DNA of 64,000 nucleotides from positions 35,853,502 through 35,917,501 of the forward strand of contig CM035808.1 of assembly GCA_020466095.1 (NCBI GenBank), written 5' to 3'. Positions 1-11,602 of the stretch are shown here, in pieces (position 1 is the first letter of the stretch; each line of letters opens with the position of its first letter). Under the pieces are notes generated by a model, which searched no databases, was not told the origin of the DNA, and saw only the letters and a list, made by a program, of their open reading frames with translations. This stretch comes from Chlorops oryzae (Eukaryota; Arthropoda; Insecta; Diptera; Chloropidae). The translations under genes were made by a program, and so were the position numbers.

Positions 1-1200
1 ACTTTTTAGATTGAACAAAGAATTTCAAAACAAAAAACAAAAATTTATGACAACGACTCCAGGTCGAATCTTCGAAAAATTTCATATCACAAAAGCAACG
101 AAATTCCGTGAAAAAAAAGACAATCAAAAACGGTCTCACCATATTGTAAAAAAATTTTTAAAGAAAATCGATTTTTTTACTTCGTAAAAATTATTTCCAT
201 TCAGTGCAAATTACACGCTCTAAAAAATTATGCAAAAAAAGCCTAATAAACGTAGCAGCAGGTCAAGCGTTGCGATTATCCTTGAAATTAGAAGAAAATT
301 CCTTTGACGACTTGAATTCCTTACGGCCGCATCTGGAGCGAAAAAACAGCCGAAAAAATAGAGAGAAACAAAAGAATGGAAAAAAAGAACGAAACTGAAA
401 ACAACGTCGAGAGATCTTTTCTAAAATGTGCCAAAAAATAATTTTGTGCATTCCTGGAAAATATGCAGCCTGAGCCAATTTTTGCACAGAATTTGCATTT
501 TTTTACATACCGCACACGGTTCCGTCGGGCAGCGAAAAAAATCATAACAAAACTGCGGCCAAATTAAGGCGGAAAAATTACGGCCGGCGCTCATAAATAT
601 CTTTTTAAATGCGATGAAATGCGATGACGAAGAAAAGAAAAGGAAAAAAAAACAGCGCTGGAAAAAATGAAGAGCGTTCCGGTCCTGCTGTTTGTTGCTC
701 TTTTATGCTTGATCCTCTTTTCTTTTGCATAACAAGTGAGGAGCGTCCGAGGACTCTGATTTTTATGAATATTTTTTTGTGCTCGTTTTTTCATTTCTTT
801 TTAGACTCACAAAGAACGGCAGAGAGGGAGATAGAGAGATACCCTCAGTGCACTAATTTCAACGTAATTGTGGCGGGAGGTTTATGACCGATTTTTGTCA
901 ACAATCGCTCTGGCCGTAAGTGACGAAAATTCAAGGAATATTGCGAAACCCTGAAGATAAAACATTTCAAAAGTCACTGGACAATAAACGTTGTTAACTT
1001 TTGGTTAAAAAACTAGAGCAAATTTTTTTTCAAAACAATTTCTTTTTTACACTGCCGAAAAGGTCACAATTTTTGGTGTCATTCGCAAGAAAAGGTCGTT
1101 TATGCGAAATTGATTGGTTTCGATGGGTCAAGTTGAGGTCTTCTAGAGGCTTGTCTTTTGAGTTTTTGTTCAAACTTTGGCATAGTTAACATATTTTTTG
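1..1200. other. AT-rich intergenic sequence
   Basis: No gene, RNA or delimitable repeat is visible. The short open frames on both strands are rich in Lys, Phe and Asn, as expected from A/T runs, and none has domain-like content. Confidence 0.6.
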
Positions 1201-1909
1201 GACCAGTGGTAATAAGTTCGCTTTATTAAGCCCGGATAGAGTGGTAAATTAAATTAAAATAACACAGGTATACAAGGGTTTTGGACCAGAGAAACTGGAT
1301 AGCGACTCTATAGGAATTTTTTGTGCTGATTCCGAATCTGGTACCCGTTTTTCTCTATCACGTCAAGTTTTTGAGAAATCGTTAAATAACGGGTTTTGAC
1401 ATTTTTACCTATAGTCTATGTCAATAATGAGGTCGTAGACCCTATATGCCTTAACCGATTTCAAAGTTTTTGGTACTCATATGAAAGAGGAATGACAACG
1501 CAACATATCCTTTATACACAAATTTGGAATTGATTCAGTAACTTGGAAGCTATAGGGCAAAAAACGCGATGCTGATTTCCAATTTTTAGCGATTTTTTTT
1601 AAAAACTTGAAATTCAAATGGTTATAATTTCCGAACCAAGGCTGGTATTCCAGGTCTTAATACTTTGAATGAAAGAACAATCAATTGAAAAAGTTTTGAG
1701 CCTAAAACAAAAAAATCCGTTGCGTCGTTCTAATTTTATGAGGATTTTCGCTGAAAATGACAAAAACGAATTTTTATTTTTGGTATATTCTTCGCTCGTT
1801 CATATGTATATTTCAGTTCGAATTGTGTATGTTGGTAAAGCTGGCTTAAAAAACATAAAACTTAAATTCTATTTTAAACCTATCTTTAAAGCTAAAACCA
1901 ATTTAAACT

Positions 1910-2150
1910 TTAAAAATGAACAGAATTTGAACTGAGCCTTTTGTATTGTTTACTATCTGTTTCGCGTATAAGGGACCAGCAATAGTCACTCAACATTCCT
2001 TCATCCCAAAAGCCCTTATAATTTTTTTCAATCCTCTGTAGGTCCTGGTGAATGCGCTCTCCTTGTTCGTCGCTAGTTTTGCCCAAGTTTTCGGGGAAGA
2101 AATCCAAATGTGAGTGGAGAAAATGTATTTTTAGTGTAATTTTTGTGTAA
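1910..2150 (-). pseudogene. Fragment of a dispersed arthropod protein family (transposon-associated, unnamed)
   Basis: Read on the minus strand, this stretch encodes about 80 residues. It contains LKIHFLHSHLDFFPENLG, then EQGERIHQDL, and a W-D-E-G-M-L-S-D-Y-C-W segment. From general knowledge, this pattern (HSHLDFFPENLG..S.EQGERFHQD....Y.G.WDE.M..DYCW) recurs as the C-terminal part of many 'uncharacterized' proteins in arthropod and hydrozoan genomes, where high copy number suggests a mobile origin. The annotated-looking frame starts at Met 2107, but the similarity continues upstream on the minus strand to about 2150, so the start is not real. No N-terminal part is seen nearby, so this is a truncated copy. 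The surrounding 1.2-2.6 kb looks like old repeat sequence and may belong to the same insertion. The family function is unknown to me. Confidence 0.55.
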
Positions 2151-5100
2151 TTAATTTAATAAAGAACACTGTTATCCACTTTTGGACTTCAAAATTTATT
2201 TGAAAAGAAAACTTTTAAAATTTTCTTGTTAGTTTTGTGAACAAATTTTTCTCAGTGTAAAAATATAAAAAAATTGTTTTGGATTTCATGTTGTATTAGG
2301 AATCAGCCAACGTTTGTTTCATCTTCTTATCTGAATTTGTTTTGGAGATATTTAGAAAAATATAAGTGCATATTTTTGTTAATTGTACTGGCGTTATGAG
2401 TTTAAAAAATCATGTTTCTGAACTTTGATCTCGTTGAGCACCCCCTAAATGATGTCCGATCGATCTAAATCTTTTCATTTCCCTTTTCTGTTGCCCTCTA
2501 CTACATTTTGAGGGGGTGACTCGCAAAATCCGACATAAAATAATTTTCCCATACAATTTTGGACCACCCTCGTGAACAGCCTAGGTTATGTCAAGAAGCC
2601 TTGCAAAAATAGGTTCACTCTATCGAGAGTCATTGCTGAGCAATGCTGAATGAATATTAGTTTCGGATAAAAAGTTTCTTTGGCAAACTCTCATTGGGAC
2701 GATGAAATCTACTCAAAGGCACTCAAATGACAATGATCAAATCAAATTAACAAAAGTAAAAGCTCTTAAAAAAATATAATCGTTACCCATCTATGCCAAA
2801 ACTTGCGTCATCATGCATATCTATACACTCTAGTAGAAGGCCTTTACGGTTCCCACGTGTTCATATTTCAATTTATTGACATTCAGGGATCCATCAAAAT
2901 AAAATATTTATAATGAGAAAATCTCCACCATTGTGAGAACAGATTTCATTACCCAAAACTATGTACAATTGGACTTGAATTCTTCCAGCCTCGACAAAAT
3001 ATTCATCAAAAACTGTGAATCGCAACAATTCAACGTTCATTGGTTTCTTGGGCTTGACTCTTTTTAAAACTGAAAATGATAAACGAAATCAAAAGGAGGC
3101 TAATAAAAATCCAATTCCCTTTTTAAAGCATTAATTTGATTGATGATTTAACGCTAAAAATTGTGCAATTTAAGGATATATGGTGGAGCATATTCCCGCT
3201 ACGTATATTTCATTCATATTTCATTTCGATTATTTGGCCTACTGGAATTCATTATTCATAAATTCCTACCTGCGTTATTGGTTAATAAAGCCATTTTTAG
3301 TCAACAAGTCAATATTTTTATAGCGGTTTTTACGTTCAAACGGTTGACAAAGTTTATTTTTGTGTTGACCAATAACGGTTAACCAGACAAAAGGCCACAA
3401 AAATGCCACGAAAATACCAAAACTAAAATGAATCCATTCGCACACACAAACACGCACGCACAAGCGCACACAGGCACACACATCAGCGAGCGCGATTAAC
3501 ACATAAGTGGGCCTTCAAACAAATATACACTCGAACAGATAGACTGCCTCACTTGGAAAAAAATGAGTGAAATATAAATAACTGTAACTCTTCAATCGGC
3601 TGGAGCGACGTTGGGGTATAAAGTTAAGAGCAACGACTAAGAGAGATTCGAACGAGGCCAAAAAAAAATCGGAAAAAAAGGATTCCAACTGAATTCCGAT
3701 GGATTGCTTTTTTTTAAAGGACTTTTGAACATAATTAATTTATATTTTATTTTAATTATTTATATGTTCCGAAGCCTATGAATTATATCTATAGTAGGTA
3801 TAATTAGCAATTGGATACATTTTAGTTCAAATAAATTTCCTCATCGTAAGGCCGAAATTTCAAGACCAAAAATCTGTTCAAAATTTTTTAAAGATTTTGC
3901 CCAAAATTGTTCATTACTTCAGGGAAGCCATTACCCCGGACCAGATTATAACAACCCCTAACGAGCTACAGCGAGATTTTTTAAAATTTATGCAAAAATG
4001 CAGTAGCAATTCGTATTGAAAAACTATTTGATATTTTCTAACATACAGCTGCATAATTTAGCAACGACTCGAACGCCCCACCTCCAAATGGAAGCAATCC
4101 TCAAAAGCCGTAACTCGACCATAAGAACAACCCTCAAAAATTGAAAAACTCAAAAACTAAACCAATACCGCACATAAATGTTGATTACCCGGAAAGTCAG
4201 CGAAAGAGCGCGCACAGAGTGTCCAATTCGAAGAGCGCCGCGGCGCTGGCTTGCCAGATTGTATCTCTTGCCATTTGAGGAATAAGCGCGCAGCTTTCGA
4301 ATACAATGGCGGGCGGCGCGCCGCAGCGGTTACAATCGAAATTGAATAAGTCCAGGAAGCGTATGAGTAGTTGGCAATGGCATTCATGCAAACTCACCCA
4401 TACAAAAATAATGCCCTGTCTATCCTTTCGTTTGGGTGTCCTTGTCAATTTTAAGCAAAAAAGAATATATTTCCGCCGCATGTTTTTGTTGCTTTCGCTT
4501 TTGCTTTTCCCAGTTTTCCCAAGAGAGTGTTTCCAGCGCTCATTGCAAACGCATTAAAATAATACGAAACACAACAACACAACATGCTAACTTTTGGCAA
4601 GTTTTTTTTTTTTTTGTTTTTATTCGCCACTACTTCGTCACTTACTCTGCCTACTTCTGTTCTACTTCGGCGTATTTCTTGAACTCTCCACTTTTGGTCT
4701 GCCAGTGTTTTACCAGAAAAAATCAACCCCATTAACCAAAGCGCAAAGCCAAAACCAGAAAACCACCTTATGAACCACCACCACAACGGAACACCACGCC
4801 ATGCTATGCCATGCCACACCACACCACCCCGGGCCCAGCAGCGCTAAGAGCATTGGCAACTGGAATTGAAGGGAAAAAGAATTTTATAATTTTTTTCTTT
4901 TTAATGAAAAAGGGAAAAATTTGAGAATCAGTAAGAGAAAATCGCATTAAATAAGCACAGGACGTCTCCTGCTGCTCGGCTTGAGTACGGGGAGCGTGTG
5001 GCCGACGGTTCGACTGTTTGCCGCCTTTCGAAGCGGTGGTTCGTGTGGTTCAACCCATTGCAAATTAACCCACTGCTACCAATACCAGCAATGCCAACAC

Positions 5101-6041
5101 GCAATTCTACTGCTGCTCAACTACCATTACAACTGGAGAGGGCTGGGAAACCTTCATCGCCATCGCCAACGTCATCGTCATCGACACATAAACGTTGTCC
5201 TCTTCAACAACATACCTCTTCGGATTTTTCATTACTCAGCCCTTGTGCTGCGGTGCCACCCCTTGTTTCTGACACTTATAATTTCGCCTCATATTCCAAT
5301 TCCATGTGAGGTGTATGATTTTCTTGCTCTATTGTTGTTGTTGTTGTTGTTGTTGTTCTTGCATTCGACTCGACAGTGTTTCACATTCACGTGGCCACAC
5401 AACAAATTCTAAATGCGGTAACTAGGACTTGTGTCGAGTATCGCACTGACACACACACACACACACACATACTTACAAATCCACTTACTCACACCCTTCA
5501 ATGTGCCATGTGATGAGATCGCGCCAAATCCTTTTCGTAGCATACGGCAAGGGGCTATACATACATATATGTACATGGTGTGTTTTTATATTGCACTTTG
5601 ATTTTTGATTTCTTGATAGACCGGATTTTCAGCTTTATTACAGTTATTTGTTGTTGCTGTTTTTTTGTTCGTGAATATAATTAAGCCGTACAAAAGAAAT
5701 ATGGCGCCGCAAATATGAATTCACGGCATTGGGACGACGCGACGCCCGCTTTTTAATGGGATGAGAAAGTTGCAACTACGGTTTTCGATTGTCGAAAAAT
5801 ATTCGGTGTGAATTTTGATGTTCAGAATAATGATGGCAAAAAATTAAGGATTAAAAATTGTTGCCCTTAAACGGTCCTGAAGCTTTCAGTACCTAGTGAT
5901 AAAATGGGACCTTCATTGTGCCATTGAAAGAGTGATATAAGAAAAAAAAAATTTTTTTTATCTTTAAACGAAGGCAATTTCGATAAACTGGAGAAACTGA
6001 CTAAAATATAAATATAATGGACAGTGGAGCTTAAAATGCAT
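2151..6041. other. Intergenic spacer with microsatellites
   Basis: No gene is supported. It holds a CA-rich stretch at 3428-3482, a (TTG)8 run at 5332-5356 and an (AC)10 run at 5450-5469. A locally GC-rich patch lies at 4195-4340. Overlapping open frames at 4157-5412 follow triplet-like low complexity and show no recognisable domain. The upstream end (2270-2570) reads like decayed interspersed repeat. Confidence 0.5.
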
Positions 6042-6262
6042 TCAGCCCGATTTTGAATATTTCCGGAGAATGAATTCCCGGGGTATTTACTTTTCTCGAG
6101 AGTGAACTTCTTAATTTTTAAATATTTGGGGGAAGAAGTTTTATGGAGAATGGGTATTGGACCCATACCCATAATTTTCATTTCTCTATCTCTATAAAAA
6201 GGAAGAGTTTTAGTCTCGAGAAAAGTAAATTCGTTCCCTGGGAGTATTCAGAATCGGGCTGA
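6042..6262. mobile_element. MITE of the CAGCCC family, copy A
   Basis: The left end reads TCAGCCCGATTTTGAAT and the right end is its inverse, ATTCAGAATCGGGCTGA. The inverted repeat continues inward to a shared TTTACTTTTCTCGAG at about 6086-6100 and 6214-6228. The element is about 220 bp and has no coding capacity. Related termini occur at 12914-13302 and 61730-62056. No clear target duplication is visible, so the superfamily is not assigned. Confidence 0.65.
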
Positions 6263-6290
6263 TTTATCTTCAAGGAGAAGTGGTTTGTTG

Positions 6291-6535
6291 TAGGGGCGGG
6301 CTGGGGGTCAAAGGGCCGAGCAGGCGTTTGAAAAATGGGGCCCCGTGACCTAAGAAAAAGAAACCCAACAGCTAAAATACTGGCAAAATGGGCTTTTTAG
6401 GTTTATTTGAAATAAACTTCATAAATAAAAAAATAATAAAAAAAAAACTTACTCCATGAGTATTGATCCCAGATACAGCTCACTGGGGGCCCTCCGGGCA
6501 TTTATCCGATTGCCCGGTAGCCGAGTCTGCCCCTG
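6291..6535. mobile_element. Non-autonomous hAT-type element with perfect 8-bp target duplication
   Basis: The element begins TAGGGGCGGGCTGGGGTC and ends GAGTCTGCCCCTG, so its termini are inverted (consensus CAGGGGC.GACTGGG). It is flanked by GTTTGTTG at 6283-6290 and an identical GTTTGTTG at 6536-6543. An 8-bp duplication with CAGGGG-type termini is characteristic of the hAT superfamily. A subterminal GGGCCCxCCGGGCxxxxGCCCGG-like segment matches the copy at 50113-50263. Length is 245 bp, non-coding. Confidence 0.85.
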
Positions 6536-6579
6536 GTTTGTTGACCCGACCAATGTTTTTGAGGGAAAAGGCCTGAGAA

Positions 6580-6790
6580 TATCTTAAAATAATGCCAAAA
6601 GCTTTACATATTTTGATTTTGAGATCTTTTAAAAACAAAAGATTGTTTCTATAAAAATTTCCCAAGGACTTTTCTACTCCCCTACGTCTTCACTAAAGAC
6701 CAGAAATAACCCTTATCAAAGAGTAAATTCCCCTAAAGTCGTAAAAGTGGCCCTGACCTCGACTGTGTAAACAAGAATCGCTTGGGAAAC
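6580..6790 (+). repeat. Dispersed repeat, related to 8180-8345
   Basis: This segment shares an ordered set of blocks with 8180-8345: ATTTTGA(G/A)ATCTT, ACTTTTCTACTC, CACTAAAGA(C/T)CA, and ATTCCCCTAAA. Spacing is conserved with small indels. The 8180-8345 copy lies inside a partial CAGCCC-type MITE, so this one is probably a diverged internal piece of the same family. Confidence 0.5.
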
Positions 6791-7609
6791 TTTGAAATCC
6801 GATTTAAAAAGCGACAGATTTCCGTTAACGATTCAACTTTTTTGATAACCAAGCAATCCCCACAAAGCATTTTCTACCTCGAAAGACTTTTCTGGACTTA
6901 TCTTAATTTTCTCGAAATAACTTCACAGTTTCCATCCACTTTATTTTGTACCTATATTTAATTATTTATTTATTAATATATTTATTAGCAATAGTCCTAA
7001 TACAAATAAATAAGCTTATTAAGAGTACTGCACTATCGAGCAGCCTTCGGAAGCCCCGTCCATTATAATTTCATCCGGCTGTAGTGTATTGAGGCACTTC
7101 TTATGGCTTTTATCCAATGTTGTTCTTTAGTTCACTCTTGGCGCACGTTCGCTCAAGATTAAACAATATTTTCGATTTACCGATCCGAGATGACGGTTAA
7201 AAACTCATCATTTCTTATTGGTAGCTCATGGCAAAGAGACCAGGTGTCAACATGTTGAAACATTACCAAAAAAATGCCTCGACGTGTTGACATAACAAAG
7301 AAAATGCCCTTCAGTTACAAACAAAAGCGTGGAAAACGGTTCCATCTTCAAGAACAACACTTTCTTATATAAAAAATGAAAATAAAAAAATTAGAAAAAA
7401 ATGATACAATGATCAAGCCTTAGAAGATCATACCGAAGGAATTACAAAAAAAAAAAAAAACTGCATTGAGAACAATAAAAAAAAGTAGCTACAATAAAAC
7501 AAAAAAGTAAGCCGCTCCAGTGCCATTGAAGCACCAATCGCGCGACAACAGCTGCAACTGCAGTCGATATTGAGCGCACTGCCGTTTATATAAATATACG
7601 TTTACATTA

Positions 7610-7640
<31 letters not shown>

Positions 7641-7641
7641 A
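7610..7641. repeat. (TA)n microsatellite
   Basis: An almost uninterrupted TA dinucleotide run, with one phase break near 7629. Confidence 0.85.
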
Positions 7642-8084
7642 AAGAGAACACATTTAAAAATAAAAAATGAAAAACGGAAAACTTCCATTTTGATACTCGA
7701 TATGCGGCACGCGGCACACGACACACAGTGCATCGAGGCGAGACTTAAGACCGAAGAAGTTTGGAAGAAAGATCTCTGCCCTATGTATTTCTAATATCTA
7801 TGATATTTTTCCCCCAAAAATGTATTCAAATAATGTACCTCGGACTATATAAATAAGGCAGAACTATCCATTCTATGGACCTGGCCACACCTCATATATA
7901 AAATATAACTTAATGCTCCGAACAAACTTTCTTCATATCATCACTTGAGAGAGAAGTTTTCCTTTCTTGGTGTGAGTTTGACCTTTTCTCGGGGAACTTT
8001 TCAATGGAAATAATGGACTGTGGCCCTCCGAAAGCGATTTTAAAGTTTCATTTATTTTTCGAAAGGTAGTACCCTTCTAATCAC

Positions 8085-8462
8085 ACTGGGGAGGGAATAT
8101 AATGGGTAGCAAGAACACTGTTGCCAGATTTTTTGGGGAATATTCCTCTGAATGTCTCAAAACAGGGCCGAAATTCCCTAAACTTTAATTTTGAAATCTT
8201 CTGAAGACAAAAACTTGGTCCCATAATGTCCTCAAAAATGTCCACGACCACTTTTCTACTCTAAGACTCCACTAAAGATCATAAATGCCTTTTTATTAAG
8301 GGGAGATTCCCCTAAACTGGCAACAGTGAGCAAGAATTTTGAACATTTGTACTTAGAGGTCATCACAGTATTTTCTTTATCGATACTTAGGACACTTCTT
8401 TTTTCCGCGGAGAAATTTCTTGGGAAAAATTTCCCGGGAAATATTCGTTTAGAGCAGGGCTG
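8085..8462. mobile_element. Partial MITE of the CAGCCC family, copy B
   Basis: The right end reads ...TTAGAGCAGGGCTG at about 8449-8462, preceded by CCGCGGAGAAATTTCTTGGG, like the right arm of copy C. The left part contains GGGAGGGAATATAATGGG at about 8092, paralleling the GGAAGGGAATATAACGGG block just inside the left end of copy C. The expected CAGCCC left terminus was not found, so the copy appears truncated on that side. Confidence 0.45.
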
Positions 8463-10410
8463 CATATCTCAAACACTAATTTAAAGATGAGATTGGACCT
8501 TCTTCTCGAGTTTTCGAGCAATGGCTTAGTTTGATAACCAAGAAGAATAATTGGCCCATGAGTCTCAAATAAGATATTTAAACTTCATCTCGATTGACTC
8601 AAGTCAGAGATCCATCTCATTTTTATGCAAACGGGCCAAGGTGGTCATGATCTCAAAGCATTTAATTTTTCTTCCATATAAAATTTTCAACTCATATAAT
8701 CACATGACCCACAATCTATTGTTGAATCCACCGTCCACTTGAAATGTATTCAGATGAAATGAGTAAATACTTTTTCAGAACTTAAATCTTAAATTTTTTA
8801 CATTTATTACCGCCTTCGTTACACTGTGCGACCTACTCAGCTCGGGTAGGTGCATTCCACATCCAAACCATCCGTTTGAGGGGCCATTTACGATGCACTT
8901 GTCAACGAATGGGAGAAGCAATAACCAAAAATTATGGAGGAAGAAGTTACCTACAGAATCGGTACGTTTTGTGGCCTCCTTCAACTGTAATCGTTGGAAA
9001 GTCGAGAATGGCACCGACAACAAAAACAGTGAAACAAACGAAGGCATCGGAAAAAAGCGCCAAAGACATCAACCATATGGTTTAAAAGTGAAAAATGGAA
9101 AATGAAAAAGAAAACGATAAAAGCGAAAAGAAAATCCAAGGCATAAAGCACAAGAGAGCGTACACACACAAACCACATCGGAATAGCGAAATAAAAATGA
9201 GGGTGTATGTGTGTTGAGTGGTTACTCAAAGCAAAAAATATAGCACTCAAACGAATGCTCCGATGGTGGTGGATTTTTTTGTATTACTTTTTATTTCCAA
9301 TGTGGTGGCTTGAGGCACAGGGCATATTTCCTTTCTCCTCCTCACTCAGATGGAATTTTCATTGTGGTGAAATATTCTGGGAAAAAATTTCCCTCGACAT
9401 TAGGGAATTTTTTTTTCGTCATTTCTCCATGAAATGTTTTTTGAGTGGAAATGGTTGAATTACTTGGAAGGGTTTTGAGTGAAGCGAGAACGGAGTTTTT
9501 CATGGTTTATGATGGAAAATGATAAAATTGAAGAAAAAAGGATTTTTTTAAAAATTTATTGCAAGTTATTTAAGCTCATTTAGACCTCGAATAAGAGAGA
9601 TTGAAAATTTTTTTCATATTCTCAGACACGAGGCGTATTTGACGGGGAAGATGGGGTCAATGTTGACTCTAAAAGATTCACTTGATTTGAAAATAAAGCC
9701 ATTGTACTTCAATGTCGAACTAAAAATAAACATCCTCCCTGTGCCATAGCCGGGATTGCGTCCTAGTTCTCTCAAGTATTGTAAGAAGAAATTCAAAGAA
9801 TGAATATTATTTGTGTACCTTGTATTTTTTCATAGCTTGGTAATTTTGATTAAAAGGTCCGTTTTAAAGCTCAAACCATGAACGGACATACATAATAAAG
9901 AACATTTCAAAGACTCTGATTTATCATCCAACGGAATTAGGCAAATCTGCTTACAAATTACATATATGTATATGTCTCGTCTATAGAAGACTCTGATGAA
10001 GCGGGAACTGTTTTGTTGGCCTAAATTACTTGTTCTCAAAGTCCTTTAAGGCGAAAAGGAGCATATGAAAATTTCAGCGTTCGGAGAAAAGAAAATAATT
10101 AAGTGTTCTCTGGGAAAGATTTTGTTGACCAATTTAACGCAACAACAAATATTTGCATTATAAACTATTGTCCATTTGTCTTCGATTTACCAAAATATGA
10201 TCTTCAGACTATCAAGCATGTCGCTCGGTTAATTTTACAATTCATTAAATCGAGATATTTCATCATTATAAAAATTAAATTAACGAAATTTACTGCTGAG
10301 ACCAAGAAATGAGCCTTAAAAGCAAAAGTTCTCATGACTGCTTTCATATTTCAACTTAATGCTCCTTGGTAGTCCCGAATAAAAGTCTTAGGACCACATT
10401 CAATATCTTA
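8463..10410. other. Intergenic spacer
   Basis: No gene or delimitable element. A block at about 9340-9420 (AATATTCTGGGAAAAAATTT and neighbours) faintly resembles the subterminal part of the CAGCCC MITE family. Open frames here are short and without domain signatures. Confidence 0.5.
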
Positions 10411-10469
10411 AACAAGTAAGAAAGCTAAAGTCGGTAGCCCGACTTTGAAATACCCAGTTCGACATTACG

Positions 10470-11110
10470 AGCGCACTATTTTTGCTTCTCTATTTGTGGC
10501 GTGGCAGTGGGAGGGCAACATAAATTATTTCCCTACACCTTTCATTCGCCTTGGTGAACTATGTTGCGAATTTGAAGCTTCTATTCTTTTACTTCGGAAG
10601 TTACGAAAAATCTTCATTTGTGGGCGTGGCAGTGGCGGGCCGATACAATTTTTTCCTACACCTTTCGTTCCTTGGTGAACCTATGTTGCGAATTTGAAGC
10701 TTCAACGCCTTTTACTTCGGAAGTTACGAAAAATCTTTATTTGTGGCGTGCAGTGGGCGGGCCACAAAAAATTTTTTCTAACCTTTCATTCGCCTTGGTG
10801 AACCTATGTTGCGAATTCGAAGCTTCTACGCCTTTTACTTCGGAAGTTACGAAAAAACTTCATTGTGCGTGGCATGGCGCGTATAAAAAAATTTTCCTAC
10901 ACTTTCATTTGTCTTGGTAACCTATTTGCGAATTTGAAGCTTCTACGCCTTTATTCGGAAGTTATGAAAATTCTCTATTTGTGGGCGTGGCATTGGGCGG
11001 GCTACATAAATTTTTGATTCCTACACCTTTCATTTGCCTTAGGCAACCTATGCTGCGAATTTGAAGCTTCTACGCCTTTTACTTCACAAGTTACGATAAG
11101 CCCTTATTTT
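10470..11110 (+). repeat. Tandem array of a ~120-bp unit
   Basis: Each unit carries GTGGGCGTGGCAGTGGGCGG, then CCTACACCTTTC, CTTGGTGAACCTATG, TTGCGAATTTGAAGCTTC and CTTTTACTTCGGAAGTTACG. Five to six copies are recognisable. Copies differ mainly by loss of single bases, for example GTGGCGTGCAGTGGG versus GTGGGCGTGGCAGTGG. Short frames across the array are translations of the repeat. Confidence 0.75.
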
Positions 11111-11376
11111 TGGGCTTATTTGTGGGCGTGGCTCGAGGAGTGCGGCTGTCCATTTTTTGCCAGGATATGTCCCTTTCGTAGTTTAACAGTACACCAAATA
11201 TCAATGGAATGTGTTGACTGGTTCGCAAGTTACAAGCATTTTACTGAAAACACATTATATTCATTTGTGGGCGTGGCAATGGCGGATGTCTTAATTTTTA
11301 CTTAGGATCATACTCGGATCCCGATATACCTGTGTGCCAAATTTCGACTTGATTGGTCCAGCCGTTCGGAGGAGAT

Positions 11377-11474
11377 CCGACACGGACGGACGGACAGACG
11401 ACAGACGGACAGACGGACGACGGACGGACGGACGGACGGACAGACGGACAGACGACAGACGGACAGACGGACAT
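11377..11474 (+). repeat. (GACGGACA)n simple repeat
   Basis: An imperfect array of GACGGACG and GACGGACA units, lying near the 3' end of the interspersed element at 10411-11602. Confidence 0.85.
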
Positions 11475-11602
11475 GTCTAAATCGATTCAGTTTTTGATCC
11501 TGATCATTTCTATATATATTTTTCTATAGCTCCGGAGCTTAATTCTCCCTGTTACAAGATTTGCACAAAACTAATATACCCCGCTTACGCTGGGTATAAA
11601 AA

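Larger units (their letters stand above)
10411..11602 (+). repeat. Composite interspersed element (AACAAGTAAG ... GGGTATAAAA)
   Basis: The block opens with AACAAGTAAGAAAGC and a short palindrome around GTCGGTAGCCCGAC. It closes with CCCCGCTTACGCTGGGTATAAAAA. Between these are about five imperfect tandem copies of a roughly 115-125 bp unit, then a (GACGGACA)n stretch at about 11377-11474, then TGTCTAAATCGATTCAG and TGATCATTTCTATATATATT. This layout is a well-known kind of high-copy dipteran interspersed repeat. The same start and end signatures occur at 30164-32254 and partly at 40567. No protein is encoded. The class is left unassigned. Confidence 0.65.

Noticed and set aside
10445..10920. 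77- and 100-codon frames with repeated CCEFEAS segments
   Set aside because: The protein repeats are the translated ~120-bp DNA repeat; different frames open because of indels.
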